Shown here: in pieces, positions 1 to 6,951 of the stretch
Layout of the letters: every line of letters begins with the position of its first letter
Numbering within the stretch: the stretch's first letter is position 1
DNA from: G963669175 sp964648415
GTDB taxonomy: Bacteria > Electryoneota > Electryoneia > Electryoneales > Electryoneaceae
Length of the DNA: 12,001 bases
Assembly: GCA_964648415.1 (NCBI GenBank)
Contig: CAZYOC010000135.1
Location: forward strand, 1 to 12,001
Direction of reading: 5' to 3'
Made by a program: the position numbers and the translations under genes
Notes under the pieces: generated by a model
What the model saw: only the letters and a program-made list of their open reading frames with translations
Told to the model about the DNA's origin: nothing
Database searches by the model: none

Positions 1-60
1 TCCAGAATAAACAAGTACTTAAGAATCTTGGTATGTTCGATTCTTTGCAAGAACCCCTAT
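1..60 (+). repeat. Left arm of an 11.7-kb-spaced inverted repeat
   Basis: This stretch matches the reverse complement of 11743-11804, with about 5 mismatches in the first 55 bases and one small indel near the inner end. The shared sequence includes AACAAGTACTTAAGAA and TTCTTTGCAAGAACC. The latter contains a 5-base inverted repeat with a 3-base spacer (TTCTT-TGC-AAGAA, 41-53). It starts at the window edge, so its outer boundary cannot be seen. No gene is encoded. It is probably one copy of a dispersed intergenic repeat rather than the end of a single 11.7 kb transposon, because ordinary housekeeping genes lie between the arms. Confidence 0.8.
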
Positions 61-136
61 ATCTGTCCTGCGAAGCCCCTGCAGTACTGGGAGCAAAAAA
101 CCGCAAACCCGGTAAGAAGCTTACGGTCGATGGTTG

Positions 137-207
137 CTGGGGGACAGGGATTCGAACCCCGATTCTACGGTCCAGAGCCGCATGTCCTGCCGTTGGACGA
201 TCCCCCA
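137..207 (-). tRNA. tRNA-Gln (anticodon CTG)
   Basis: Read on the minus strand this folds into a complete 71-base cloverleaf. The 7-bp acceptor stem is TGGGGGA/TCCCCCA, the D-stem is GTCC/GGAC, and the anticodon stem is TGCGG/CCGTA around loop CTCTGGA. A 4-base variable region is followed by T-stem CGGGG/CCCTG with loop TTCGAAT. The loop places anticodon CTG, reading CAG (Gln), and the discriminator is G as in bacterial tRNA-Gln. The 3' CCA is not encoded: the next bases are CAA, so a CCA-adding enzyme would be needed. Downstream on the minus strand a weak 4-bp stem (100-113) is followed by six T (95-100), a marginal terminator. Confidence 0.95.
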
Positions 208-501
208 AACGGATCAAAAAGCTAATAAACGACTCGCAGAGAGTCAAGCCGTTGCGGGGGACTTCCGAGACCTCCAGAAACCCTTGAAATCATGTTGTTT
301 GGGATGACTCCGCGCGAAGCTCGCACACCTTGAAATACACGAGTCCCGATAAGAGCAATCACAGCGTTGACGCACGGTACTATGCCGGATATTTCACAAA
401 CAGCGATGGATGACGCCGGACAGATCTGCGGTGAACGCATAAGAGCAAGCCGGGATAGACAGATGCTTGGCAATCATTTCTTGTTCGAGCTGGAACCGGA
501 G
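208..501. other. Intergenic stretch, no gene recognised
   Basis: This is the first part of a 760-base gap between tRNA-Gln and the acetyltransferase-nitrilase gene. The reading frames here give no recognisable protein and lack good ribosome binding sites. It contains one copy of a 13-base motif, CCGGATATTTCAC, at 385-397. That motif recurs exactly at 9417-9429 and with one change at 11642-11654, in both cases also between genes. Confidence 0.6.
222..247 (-). promoter_or_regulatory. Possible promoter of tRNA-Gln
   Basis: On the minus strand TTGACT (242-247) matches the -35 consensus at 5 of 6 positions, about 35 bases upstream of the tRNA. The -10 is poor: TATTAG at 222-227 leaves only a 14-base spacer, while TAGCTT at 219-224 gives 17 bases but matches weakly. 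A 5-bp inverted repeat (GACTC/GAGTC) lies between them. This is a tentative call. Confidence 0.25.
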
Positions 502-694
502 AAAAAGGGACTGTTACCTTTTTTTCGCGAGAAGTTTTATGTTTAGTACAGAGTGAATCAAAAAGGTAACTGTACCATTGTTCCGACAATTGATCGCTAA
601 ACAGACCGTGAAAAGGTGGTACAGTTACCTATTCGGACAGATCATTTTGATTATTAACAGATAGCAAGGTTTAAAAAGGTAACAGGCCCCTTTT
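502..694. repeat. Nested inverted repeats, resembling RAYT/REP-type miniature elements
   Basis: Two pairs of inverted repeats are nested. The inner pair is a perfect 14-base repeat: AGGTAACTGTACCA at 564-577 and its complement at 617-630. The outer pair shares CTGTTACCTTTTT (511-523) with its complement at 673-685, and the match continues outward through an A-run with one indel. All four arms carry a version of GGTAAC next to an A-run. Similar palindromes flank REP-associated (Y1/IS200-like) transposase genes in other bacteria, but no transposase is present here, so a non-autonomous or remnant element is inferred. Transcribed, it could form a long stem with a branched tip. Confidence 0.7.
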
Positions 695-699
695 CACTA

Positions 700-776
700 C
701 CCGCCTGCGCTGGGAATGACATCGTTGTGCGCTGGGGATGAGAGTGGGTTCGATTCTGCGACAGTCTGCCGGGCAG
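700..776 (+). repeat. Dispersed GGGAATGA-type repeat module, left copy
   Basis: It contains CCGCCTGCGCTGGGAATGA and then a 35-base segment (735-769) that matches 8248-8282 with two mismatches, including the exact 18-mer GATTCTGCGACAGTCTGC (752-769). The same family fills 7781-8460 and 11805-12001. The ATTCCCGC...GCGGGAAT hairpin type resembles widespread intergenic repeats such as neisserial dRS3, but that kinship is by resemblance only. Confidence 0.7.
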
Positions 777-969
777 CGATGCACCGTCTATCAGGACATT
801 GTCGGATACTTTCATTGTGACGCCATATGGAAACCCAGCTCCCCATGACAAGCTGCCCGGGGCAAAGAGTCTTCTTCCACATGAGACACTCCAATCGTAC
901 CTTTCATACCATGGGAAGCGGGTGTATTTTACGGCCCTACCAACGCCAAGCAGAGGATACATCTCGACC

Positions 970-2526
970 ATGGAAAACATTGATCTTTCCGGTTTCGAAC
1001 GCAAACTGGTGATCCGCAGCCTGCGGCCGGAAGACTACGACCGCATTGAACAGCTCCAGGAAATCTGTTTTCCCGGGCAGGCGCCCTGGACGCGTGAGGA
1101 ATTCGTCAGCCAGGTGAAGACCTTCCCGGAAGGCCAGCTCTGCATCGAATACGAGGGCGAAGTGGTGGCCGCGGCGTCCAGCCTGATCCTCGACTTCGAC
1201 ATCTACAGCGAACAGCACAACTTCGACGAGATCTCCGGCGGCGGCAAGATCACCAACCACACCACCGAGGGCGATACGCTCTACGGCATTGACATTATGG
1301 TGGACCCGGAGTATCGTGGCCGGAAGCTGGCGCGCCGCCTGTATGAAGCCCGCAAGGACCTGGTGCGCCGGCTGAACCTGATGCGTATCGTGGTCGGAGG
1401 ACGCATCCCCGGCTATGTCAAACATCGTCACAAGCTGTCTGTGCGCGAGTATGTCAAGGAAGTCGCCACACGCGCGATCTACGATCCCGTGCTCACCACC
1501 CAGCTCGCCAACGATTTCGTCATCAAACGCATCATCACCGATTACTTGGAAGAGGACCGTGAATCAGGCGGATACGCCGTGCTGCTGGAATGGACCAACA
1601 TCGACTTCAAGCCGGACAAGCACCGAGTCTATCGCAGCAGCCGTCCGGTGCGCATCAGCGCGATCCAGTACAAGATGCGTCCCATTCACGACTTCAGCGA
1701 GTTCGCCACGCAATGCGAGTACTTCGTGGACACCGCCTCCGAATACTCCGCCGACTTCATTCTCTTCCCGGAACTGCTGACCACGCAGCTGCTGTCGTTC
1801 ATGGACGTGAAACAGCCCTCGGCGGCGGCGCGGAAACTGGCGTCGTATACCCCGCAATATCTCGAGCTGTTCAGCCGGCTGGCCATCGAGTACAACATCA
1901 ACATCGTGGGCGGCTCCCACTTCACCCTGGAAGACGACCACCTGTACAACGCCGCCTACCTGTTCCAGCGTAACGGCGAGATCCAGCAGCAGTACAAGCT
2001 GCACAACACGCCCGACGAGAAGCACTGGTGGGGGATCGAACCGGGCGAAAAGATGCGGGTGTTCGAGACCGACCGGGGACGAGTGGCCATCCTGATCTGC
2101 TACGACATCGAATTTCCGGAGCTGGCGCGGATCGCGGTGGAGAAAGGCGCGCAGATCCTGTTTGTGCCGTTCTGCACGGACGAGCGCCACGGCTACTGGC
2201 GGGTGCGCTACTGCTCGCAGGCGCGCTGCATCGAGAACCAGGTATATACCGTGATCGCCGGTACCGTGGGCAACCTGCCCAAGGTCGAGAACATGGCGAT
2301 CCAGTACGCCCAATCGGCGATCCTGACGCCGTCGGATTTCATGTTCGCGCGCGACGGCATCGCGGCGGAATGTACGCCAAACATCGAGACGCTGGTGGTG
2401 CATGACGTGGACCTGGAGCTGCTGCGCCGCCACCGGATCTGGGGCGCCACCCGCAACTGGATGGACAGGCGGGCGGATTTGTATAAAGTGGTGGAAACGA
2501 ACCACAGCGGTGATGAAATCCAGTGA
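970..2526 (+). CDS. Bifunctional GNAT acetyltransferase / carbon-nitrogen hydrolase (nitrilase superfamily)
   Basis: This is a 518-residue fusion protein. Residues 12-215 form a GNAT acetyl-CoA-dependent N-acyltransferase domain. Its motif A runs from about residue 106 (GIDIMVDPEYRGRKLARRL), although Lys119 occupies a position usually Gly in the RxxGxG/A pyrophosphate loop. Residues 227-505 form a nitrilase/amidase domain with the expected Glu-Lys-Cys triad: Glu268 (FPELL), Lys343 (QYKLH) and Cys377 (LICYDIEFPE). The known family of this architecture is about 500-520 residues; its substrates are poorly defined, and amide hydrolysis plus N-acylation is expected. I chose ATG 970 because the protein homology begins there, with AGAGGA 12 bases upstream. 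The frame stays open from a TTG at 799, but the extra 57 residues read through intergenic sequence and look non-coding. The protein has no signal peptide and is probably cytosolic. It is a single gene, not tightly linked to yajC. Confidence 0.9.
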   Translation: MENIDLSGFERKLVIRSLRPEDYDRIEQLQEICFPGQAPWTREEFVSQVKTFPEGQLCIEYEGEVVAAASSLILDFDIYSEQHNFDEISGGGKITNHTTEGDTLYGIDIMVDPEYRGRKLARRLYEARKDLVRRLNLMRIVVGGRIPGYVKHRHKLSVREYVKEVATRAIYDPVLTTQLANDFVIKRIITDYLEEDRESGGYAVLLEWTNIDFKPDKHRVYRSSRPVRISAIQYKMRPIHDFSEFATQCEYFVDTASEYSADFILFPELLTTQLLSFMDVKQPSAAARKLASYTPQYLELFSRLAIEYNINIVGGSHFTLEDDHLYNAAYLFQRNGEIQQQYKLHNTPDEKHWWGIEPGEKMRVFETDRGRVAILICYDIEFPELARIAVEKGAQILFVPFCTDERHGYWRVRYCSQARCIENQVYTVIAGTVGNLPKVENMAIQYAQSAILTPSDFMFARDGIAAECTPNIETLVVHDVDLELLRRHRIWGATRNWMDRRADLYKVVETNHSGDEIQ

Positions 2527-2601
2527 CGTGGCCGACGGAAGTGCTTGACTTTTCTTGGAACTCGACTGGCGACCCCAAGGTGGCAAAGTGCCAGGGGTAA
2601 C

Positions 2602-2610
2602 TGCTATATT
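2602..2610 (+). promoter_or_regulatory. Candidate extended -10 promoter for yajC
   Basis: TGCTATATT combines a TG extension with a -10 hexamer matching 5 of 6 positions, in the 135-base gap before yajC. The best -35 is only TGGCAA (2581-2586, 18-base spacer), which an extended -10 could tolerate. It would give a leader of about 45 bases before the GTG start. TTGACT at 2545-2550 is a good -35 word but has no -10 at a usable distance. Confidence 0.35.
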
Positions 2611-2661
2611 ACAAGATTGAAGAATACGACAACAAGTGAACCGATTGTAGAGGGATTGACT

Positions 2662-3030
2662 GTGAACATTCCATTGATTCTGTTGATGGCCAGCGGGGGC
2701 GCCGGCGGCGGTGCGGGCGGCGCGGAGCAGGCTCCGGGCGGCGCGGCGATGATCATGCAGTTTCTGCCGTTTATCCTGATCATCGCGGTCTTCTATTTCC
2801 TGCTCATCCGGCCCCAGTCCAAGCGCCAGAAAGAGCAGCGCAACATGCTCTCTTCGTTGGCGCAGGGCGATGAAGTTGTCACCATCGGCGGTTTGCACGG
2901 CAAAATCGCCGGCATCCGCGACCAGGACAACACCCTGATCGTCAAGCTCAACGACCAGATGAAGATTACCATCGACCGCGCCGCCGTGTCGCGCGTGGTG
3001 AAAAAGGGCGACGGCTCGGATCAGAGCTGA
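2662..3030 (+). CDS. yajC: Sec translocase accessory subunit YajC
   Basis: This is a 122-residue single-pass inner-membrane protein of the family that associates with SecDF in the Sec export complex. A Gly/Ala-rich N-terminus (residues 11-29) leads to one membrane segment (about 31-49, ending FYFLLIRPQ). A basic stretch SKRQK and the typical cytosolic domain follow, with GDEVVTIGGLHGKI at 69-82. The Arg-Pro-Gln after the membrane segment and the TIGG motif are family hallmarks. I chose GTG 2662 because AGAGGGA lies 6 bases upstream and the length then fits the family. An upstream in-frame extension would add 39 residues with no similarity. Usually secD and secF follow yajC; here a repeat-bearing 230-base gap and then def follow instead. 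Confidence 0.92.
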   Translation: MNIPLILLMASGGAGGGAGGAEQAPGGAAMIMQFLPFILIIAVFYFLLIRPQSKRQKEQRNMLSSLAQGDEVVTIGGLHGKIAGIRDQDNTLIVKLNDQMKITIDRAAVSRVVKKGDGSDQS

Positions 3031-3081
3031 CAGCAGGTAACCCTGACATGCTTGTCCGGGCGAGGCTGGCGTCCTGATTCT

Positions 3082-3115
3082 GTGTCAGATCTCCACTTCG
3101 TTCACGATCTGACAC
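3082..3115. repeat. Perfect 10-bp hairpin between yajC and def
   Basis: GTGTCAGATC (3082-3091) and its exact complement (3106-3115) enclose a 14-base loop. No T-run follows on either side, so it is not a standard intrinsic terminator. It could still block 3' exonucleases at the yajC message end or be a small dispersed repeat. Confidence 0.6.
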
Positions 3116-3173
3116 GACTTAACTTGCTTCGTCAGATCGTCAGCGTTGTGTTCGGTGACCAGACAGCAGGTAG

Positions 3174-3193
3174 CCCGGAGATGCCTCTCCGGG
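3174..3193. repeat. Perfect 8-bp GC hairpin upstream of def
   Basis: CCCGGAGA and its complement TCTCCGGG flank a TGCC tetraloop, 67 bases before the def start. It has no T-run and no recognised riboswitch core around it. Its role is unknown; it may be a repeat or an mRNA leader structure. Confidence 0.6.
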
Positions 3194-3260
3194 ATGATGG
3201 CATAGAACAACACAAGCGGGGGGCGAGTTTCACGTTATACCGCTTCGTGGAGAACAAACC

Positions 3261-3812
3261 ATGGCGAAGTACCCCATCCGGCTGCTGGGCGATCCCGTGT
3301 TGCGGGCGGTGGCCGATGAAATAACCTCCTTTGATGAGGCCCTCGAGGAGTTCGCCGGCGAGATGGTGGCGGCGATGATCGAGGGCGACGGCATCGGCCT
3401 GGCCGCGCCGCAGGTCGGCGTGTCCAAACGCTTTCTCGTGATCGGCATGCCGGTCAAGGGCGAAGACGACCGGACCACACGCAAGATTTTTGTGATGGTC
3501 AACCCGGAAATCATCGCCGAAAGCGACGAGGAAGAGGTGATGGAAGAGGGCTGCCTCTCCATCCCGGAGATCGCGGAAGATGTCACTCGTCCCAAGCTCG
3601 TGACCATCCGCTTCCAGAACCTGAAAGGCGAATCGCAGGAGATCGAGGCGGACGACCTGCTGTCGCGCGTCTTCCAGCACGAGTACGACCACCTGGATGG
3701 TGTCCTGTTCATCGACCACCTCTCCGCGCTGAAGCGACGGCTGCTCAAGGGCAGGCTGAAGAAGATCGAGGAGCAGAGCCGGGAGTTGCGCCGGGAGCTG
3801 GGCGAATTGTAG
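3261..3812 (+). CDS. def: Peptide deformylase
   Basis: Def removes the formyl group from the N-terminal Met of new proteins at the ribosome exit. The 183-residue protein has all three family motifs: GIGLAAPQV at 44-52, EGCLS at 96-100 with metal ligand Cys98, and QHEYDHLDG at 139-147, where His140 and His144 bind the metal and Glu141 is the catalytic base. The C-terminus after residue 155 is a charged helix (KRRLLKGRLKKIEEQ), as in type 1 enzymes. ATG 3261 has GGAGA 7 bases upstream, and the protein begins with the usual MAKYPIRLLGDPVLR. It is the first gene of the def-fmt-rsmB-PASTA-rpe unit. The gap to fmt is 33 bases. Confidence 0.97.
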   Translation: MAKYPIRLLGDPVLRAVADEITSFDEALEEFAGEMVAAMIEGDGIGLAAPQVGVSKRFLVIGMPVKGEDDRTTRKIFVMVNPEIIAESDEEEVMEEGCLSIPEIAEDVTRPKLVTIRFQNLKGESQEIEADDLLSRVFQHEYDHLDGVLFIDHLSALKRRLLKGRLKKIEEQSRELRRELGEL

Positions 3813-3845
3813 GATGCGACCTGAAACCGAGATGGAAAGGACGGC

Positions 3846-4772
3846 ATGCGCATTGCCTTTCTGGGAACAGCACAATTCGGCGTCCCGGCGCTCGAGGCGC
3901 TTCTGGCTGGCGCGCATGAAGTCGTGGGCGTGGTCACCGGGCCTGACAAACCCGCCGGCCGGGGACAGAAACTCCTCCCCACTCCGGTAAAACAGGTCGC
4001 TGAAAAGGCCGGCCTGCCGGTCCTCACCCCGAACAAGTTCAAAAATCCGGACTTCCTGAAGGCCTACGGCGAGTGGCGTCCCGACGCTGCGGTGGTGGTA
4101 GCCTTCCGCATTCTCCCGCCGGAGGTGTTCGACCTGCCGCGATTGGGTACGCTGAACATCCATCCCAGCCTTCTCCCCGCCTACCGTGGCCCCGCGCCCC
4201 TCAATTGGGCGTTGATCAACGGCGAGACCGAGACGGGCGTCAGCATCATCCGCATCACGCGGAAGGTTGACGCGGGCGGTGTATTGTTGCAACGAACCTA
4301 TCCCATCGACCCGCTTGAGACGGTTGCCGATCTTTCTCAGCGCCTGGCCCCGGAAGGCGGCAAGCTGGTGCTGGAGGCGCTGGAAGGCCTTGAGCGCGAC
4401 ACCCTCAAACCGTTGCCCCAAAACGAGAGCCAGGTCACCAAAGCCCCCAAGCTGACCAGGGAAGACGGCCTGCTGGACTGGACCCAACCGGCGGAAGCTG
4501 TTCACAACCGCGTGCGTGGGGTGACTCCCTGGCCTGGAGCTTACACCTTTACGGATGGCAAAACGCTGAAACTCTTCCAGTCGCGTCCCGTCGAGGGCAA
4601 AGGTTTGCCCGGCGAAGTGCTGGAGACAGGCGATACGCTGGTGGTGGCGTGCGGAACCGAGGCGGTAAGGTTCGGCGAAGTGCAGTTGCAGGGCAAGAAA
4701 CGCATGCCGGCGGAGGCGTTCTTCCGTGGCGCAACGCTGGAAGTGGGGGACCGGTTGGGAGCAGCATCGTGA
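3846..4772 (+). CDS. fmt: Methionyl-tRNA formyltransferase
   Basis: Fmt transfers a formyl group from 10-formyl-tetrahydrofolate to initiator Met-tRNA, the counterpart of Def. The 308-residue protein has the N-terminal formyltransferase fold with catalytic Asn104 and His106 (LNIHPSLLPAYRG) and Asp142 (KVDAGG), then a C-terminal tRNA-binding domain from about 205 (DWTQPAEAVHNRVRG). Where many Fmt proteins have AYG..LP, this one has AFRILPPEV at 86-94, a variant I associate with Bacteroidetes/Chlorobi-like sequences from memory. GGAAAGG lies 5 bases before ATG 3846. The stop codon overlaps the GTG start of rsmB (GTGA), indicating translational coupling. Confidence 0.97.
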   Translation: MRIAFLGTAQFGVPALEALLAGAHEVVGVVTGPDKPAGRGQKLLPTPVKQVAEKAGLPVLTPNKFKNPDFLKAYGEWRPDAAVVVAFRILPPEVFDLPRLGTLNIHPSLLPAYRGPAPLNWALINGETETGVSIIRITRKVDAGGVLLQRTYPIDPLETVADLSQRLAPEGGKLVLEALEGLERDTLKPLPQNESQVTKAPKLTREDGLLDWTQPAEAVHNRVRGVTPWPGAYTFTDGKTLKLFQSRPVEGKGLPGEVLETGDTLVVACGTEAVRFGEVQLQGKKRMPAEAFFRGATLEVGDRLGAAS

Positions 4773-6145
4773 GCCCGGTAAAACACAACCCGCGCCGGAT
4801 CGCCGCCGAGATCATCACCAAATGGGAAAAGAGCGGCGGGAAGATCGACCAGATCCGGGACGCCGAACTCGGCCCGGAAGAGGGCTGGGATCCCCGAGAC
4901 CGGAAGTTGGTGACGGAGCTTGTCTTTGGCGTTGTCCGGCAGGTCACCGAGCTGGACCGCGAGCTGGATGAGCTTGTCAAGACCGGCGTCAGCAAAATGC
5001 AGCACCGGTTGCTGGCCATCCTGCGGGTGGGCTTGTACCAGATCCGCCACCTGGACCGGATTCCGGCATCGGCGGCGGTGGATGAAGCGGTCGGCCACGC
5101 CCGCAAGGTGTTCGGCGAGAAGGCGGGCGGGCTGGTCAACGCCGTCCTGCGCCGGGCGGTCAAACAGGCAAACACGAAAGCAGATACCATGAGCACCGAC
5201 AGCGCACCTTCTCCTCATCAGCCCGGCCAACGTCCGGTCACGGCATTCTACAGCAAGAGCGGTCCCCTGGCGCAGTGGCGTTCGCACTGGCGGCAGAATT
5301 TTGGCGATGAGAAGACTGACGAACTGATCCGACACTTCGCCTCCATCCCACCGGTGGGCTTACGTCGCAACCGCCTGAAGACGGAAGGCGACGGGGAGTG
5401 GCTGGAAATCCTCAGGGCGGAGGGCGTGGAGGCGGTTTCCCTGGAGCACTGGCCGGGGTACGCCTACGCGAAGGGCGTTTCGCCGCAGGAGCTGCCCTCA
5501 TTCCAGGAGGGCAAGACCACGGTGCAGGACCCGGCCGCGGGGATCGCTCCGATGGCGCTGGAGCCGCAGCCGGGCGAGAACATCCTGGACCTGTGCAGCG
5601 CTCCCGGCGGAAAAACGGCGTTGATCCGGGAACTGATGCAGGGTGAGGGGCGGCTGCTGTCAGTGGACAAGAGCATGAAGCGCAACCGCCTGACACGCGA
5701 GGGCCTGAAGCGGTTGGGACATGACAGTGTGGAGGTGCTCACCGCCGATGTGACGTCCTGGAGCGACGGCCCGTTTGACCGTGTGCTGGTGGATGTCCCC
5801 TGCTCCGGCACCGGCGTGGCGCATCGCCGGGCCGATCTGCTGGTGCGCCGGCCGCCCCTGAAAGCGCTGCAGATGCCTAAACTCCAGCGCAGCTTGATCC
5901 AGAAAGCGGCGGACATGGTTCGGGTCGGCGGGGTGCTGGTGTATTCCACGTGCAGCCTGGAGCCGGAGGAGAACGAGAAAATCGTGGCGCTGTTTGAAAA
6001 GAAGCACAGCGACCGGTTTGCACGGGAAGCGTTGCCGGAGACCATTCCGGGGCAGTGGCGCACGGAGAAAGGGATGGCGCGTACCTGGCCGCCGAGGGAC
6101 CTGGTGGACGGCGCCTTTGTCACACGCTGGCGGCGCATTCAATGA
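4769..6145 (+). CDS. rsmB: 16S rRNA (cytosine-967-C5) methyltransferase RsmB
   Basis: This 458-residue enzyme is predicted to methylate 16S rRNA C967 using S-adenosylmethionine. Residues 5-132 form a NusB-like RNA-binding domain (ending GLVNAVLRRAVKQ). A Ser/Pro-rich linker (about 137-157) leads into the RsmB/NOP catalytic domain. The SAM-binding motif LCSAPGGKT is at 275-283. Two conserved cysteines are Cys345 (PCSGTG) and Cys395 (STCSLEPEENE), the latter the expected nucleophile. GTG 4769 overlaps the fmt stop and has GGGAG 7 bases upstream. An open frame extends back to 4649, but that lies wholly inside fmt. The stop overlaps the ATG of the next gene (ATGA), so the cluster is tightly coupled. 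Confidence 0.95.
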   Translation: MSPVKHNPRRIAAEIITKWEKSGGKIDQIRDAELGPEEGWDPRDRKLVTELVFGVVRQVTELDRELDELVKTGVSKMQHRLLAILRVGLYQIRHLDRIPASAAVDEAVGHARKVFGEKAGGLVNAVLRRAVKQANTKADTMSTDSAPSPHQPGQRPVTAFYSKSGPLAQWRSHWRQNFGDEKTDELIRHFASIPPVGLRRNRLKTEGDGEWLEILRAEGVEAVSLEHWPGYAYAKGVSPQELPSFQEGKTTVQDPAAGIAPMALEPQPGENILDLCSAPGGKTALIRELMQGEGRLLSVDKSMKRNRLTREGLKRLGHDSVEVLTADVTSWSDGPFDRVLVDVPCSGTGVAHRRADLLVRRPPLKALQMPKLQRSLIQKAADMVRVGGVLVYSTCSLEPEENEKIVALFEKKHSDRFAREALPETIPGQWRTEKGMARTWPPRDLVDGAFVTRWRRIQ

Positions 6146-6924
6146 AACGCAAGCGACGGCAACAGCTCGCCACCGCCTGGGGGTGGTTGCTGCGGCTGGC
6201 GGTCATGGTCCTGATCTGGGGCCTGCTGGGTGCGGTGGTCTATTTCCTGGTGATGCCGTTGTTTGTGCGGACCGGCAGGGAGGTGGCGACTTCCGGCATT
6301 GTCGGCCTGGCGGAGGACTCCGCGCAGGCAAAGCTGGACGAAGCCGGGTTCGGTCTTGTCGTGGATGACCGTCGCCTGGATACCGCCGTTCCTGAAGGCC
6401 ACATCATCACGCAGCACCCGCAACCGGGGCGACAGACCAAGCCCGGCCGGCGGATTCACGTGATCGTTTCGGACGGAGCCATCGAAGCCTACCTGCCGGA
6501 TGTACGCGGCTCCATCCGGCAGGACGCCATCGCCCGGTTGCAACGCATGGGTATGGAATTGAATGACCTGCGCTACGCCTTCAGCGACACGTACCTGGAG
6601 AAACAGGTCATCAGCCAGCACCCGCCGCCCGATACGAAGCTGACCGACGAGAACCGTGTGGCAACATTGACCATCAGCCTCGGCGGGAAACCGGAATCCT
6701 TCGAAGCTCCCAACCTGCTGGGCATGGCGGAGGAGGACGCTCGCTTCCTGATTCGCAAAGCGGGCCTGACACTTGGCATGGTCTCGTTCGAGCGGCTGGA
6801 GTACGAGCCCGAAGGAGTGATCCTGCAGCAGGCGCCCGAACCGGGGACGGTTCTCGAGGAGGGCGCGAAGCTCTCGCTCGTGATCAACCAGAAAGAAGCC
6901 AACAAAGCCAACACCACGGATTGA
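6142..6924 (+). CDS. Membrane-anchored three-PASTA-domain protein without kinase
   Basis: This 260-residue protein has a basic start (MKRKRRQQ), one membrane segment (about 15-40) and three PASTA domains outside the membrane at roughly 48-111, 115-181 and 186-249. The repeats show the typical pattern of 'P.l.G....A...L...G' followed by 'V..Q.P.PG....' (for example GVILQQAPEPGTVLEEG, from 225). PASTA domains bind peptidoglycan fragments or beta-lactams in PrkC/PknB kinases and some PBPs. No kinase or transpeptidase domain is present and the cytosolic part is only about 15 residues. ATG 6142 overlaps the rsmB stop. In Firmicutes PrkC sits between rsmB and rpe, so this may be a kinase-less relative in the same locus. 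A cell-wall-sensing or division role is inferred. Confidence 0.9.
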   Translation: MKRKRRQQLATAWGWLLRLAVMVLIWGLLGAVVYFLVMPLFVRTGREVATSGIVGLAEDSAQAKLDEAGFGLVVDDRRLDTAVPEGHIITQHPQPGRQTKPGRRIHVIVSDGAIEAYLPDVRGSIRQDAIARLQRMGMELNDLRYAFSDTYLEKQVISQHPPPDTKLTDENRVATLTISLGGKPESFEAPNLLGMAEEDARFLIRKAGLTLGMVSFERLEYEPEGVILQQAPEPGTVLEEGAKLSLVINQKEANKANTTD

Positions 6925-6935
6925 TACGGATTGAT
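6916..6935 (+). repeat. Perfect 10-base tandem duplication at the PASTA-rpe junction
   Basis: ACGGATTGAT occurs twice in a row. The stop codon of the PASTA gene lies in the first copy. The duplication lengthens the gap to rpe and puts the rpe ribosome binding site just after it. It is probably a recent slippage event. Confidence 0.7.
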
Positions 6936-6951
6936 TCGGAAGGGCGAGCCG

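Noticed and set aside
799..969. N-terminal extension of the acetyltransferase-nitrilase from a TTG codon
   Set aside because: The added 57 residues have no domain similarity, start inside the intergenic sequence after the repeat module, and a better ATG with a ribosome binding site exists at 970.
2545..2661. 39-residue N-terminal extension of YajC
   Set aside because: The extension crosses the likely promoter, has no similarity to the family, and GTG 2662 has a well-placed ribosome binding site.
1564..2898. Long minus-strand open frame of 444 codons
   Set aside because: It is an antisense shadow of the high-GC nitrilase and yajC genes, with Arg/His/Val-rich sequence typical of such shadows.
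3132..4505. Long minus-strand open frame opposite def and fmt
   Set aside because: It is antisense to two genes with complete catalytic motifs and has no recognisable domain or start signal.
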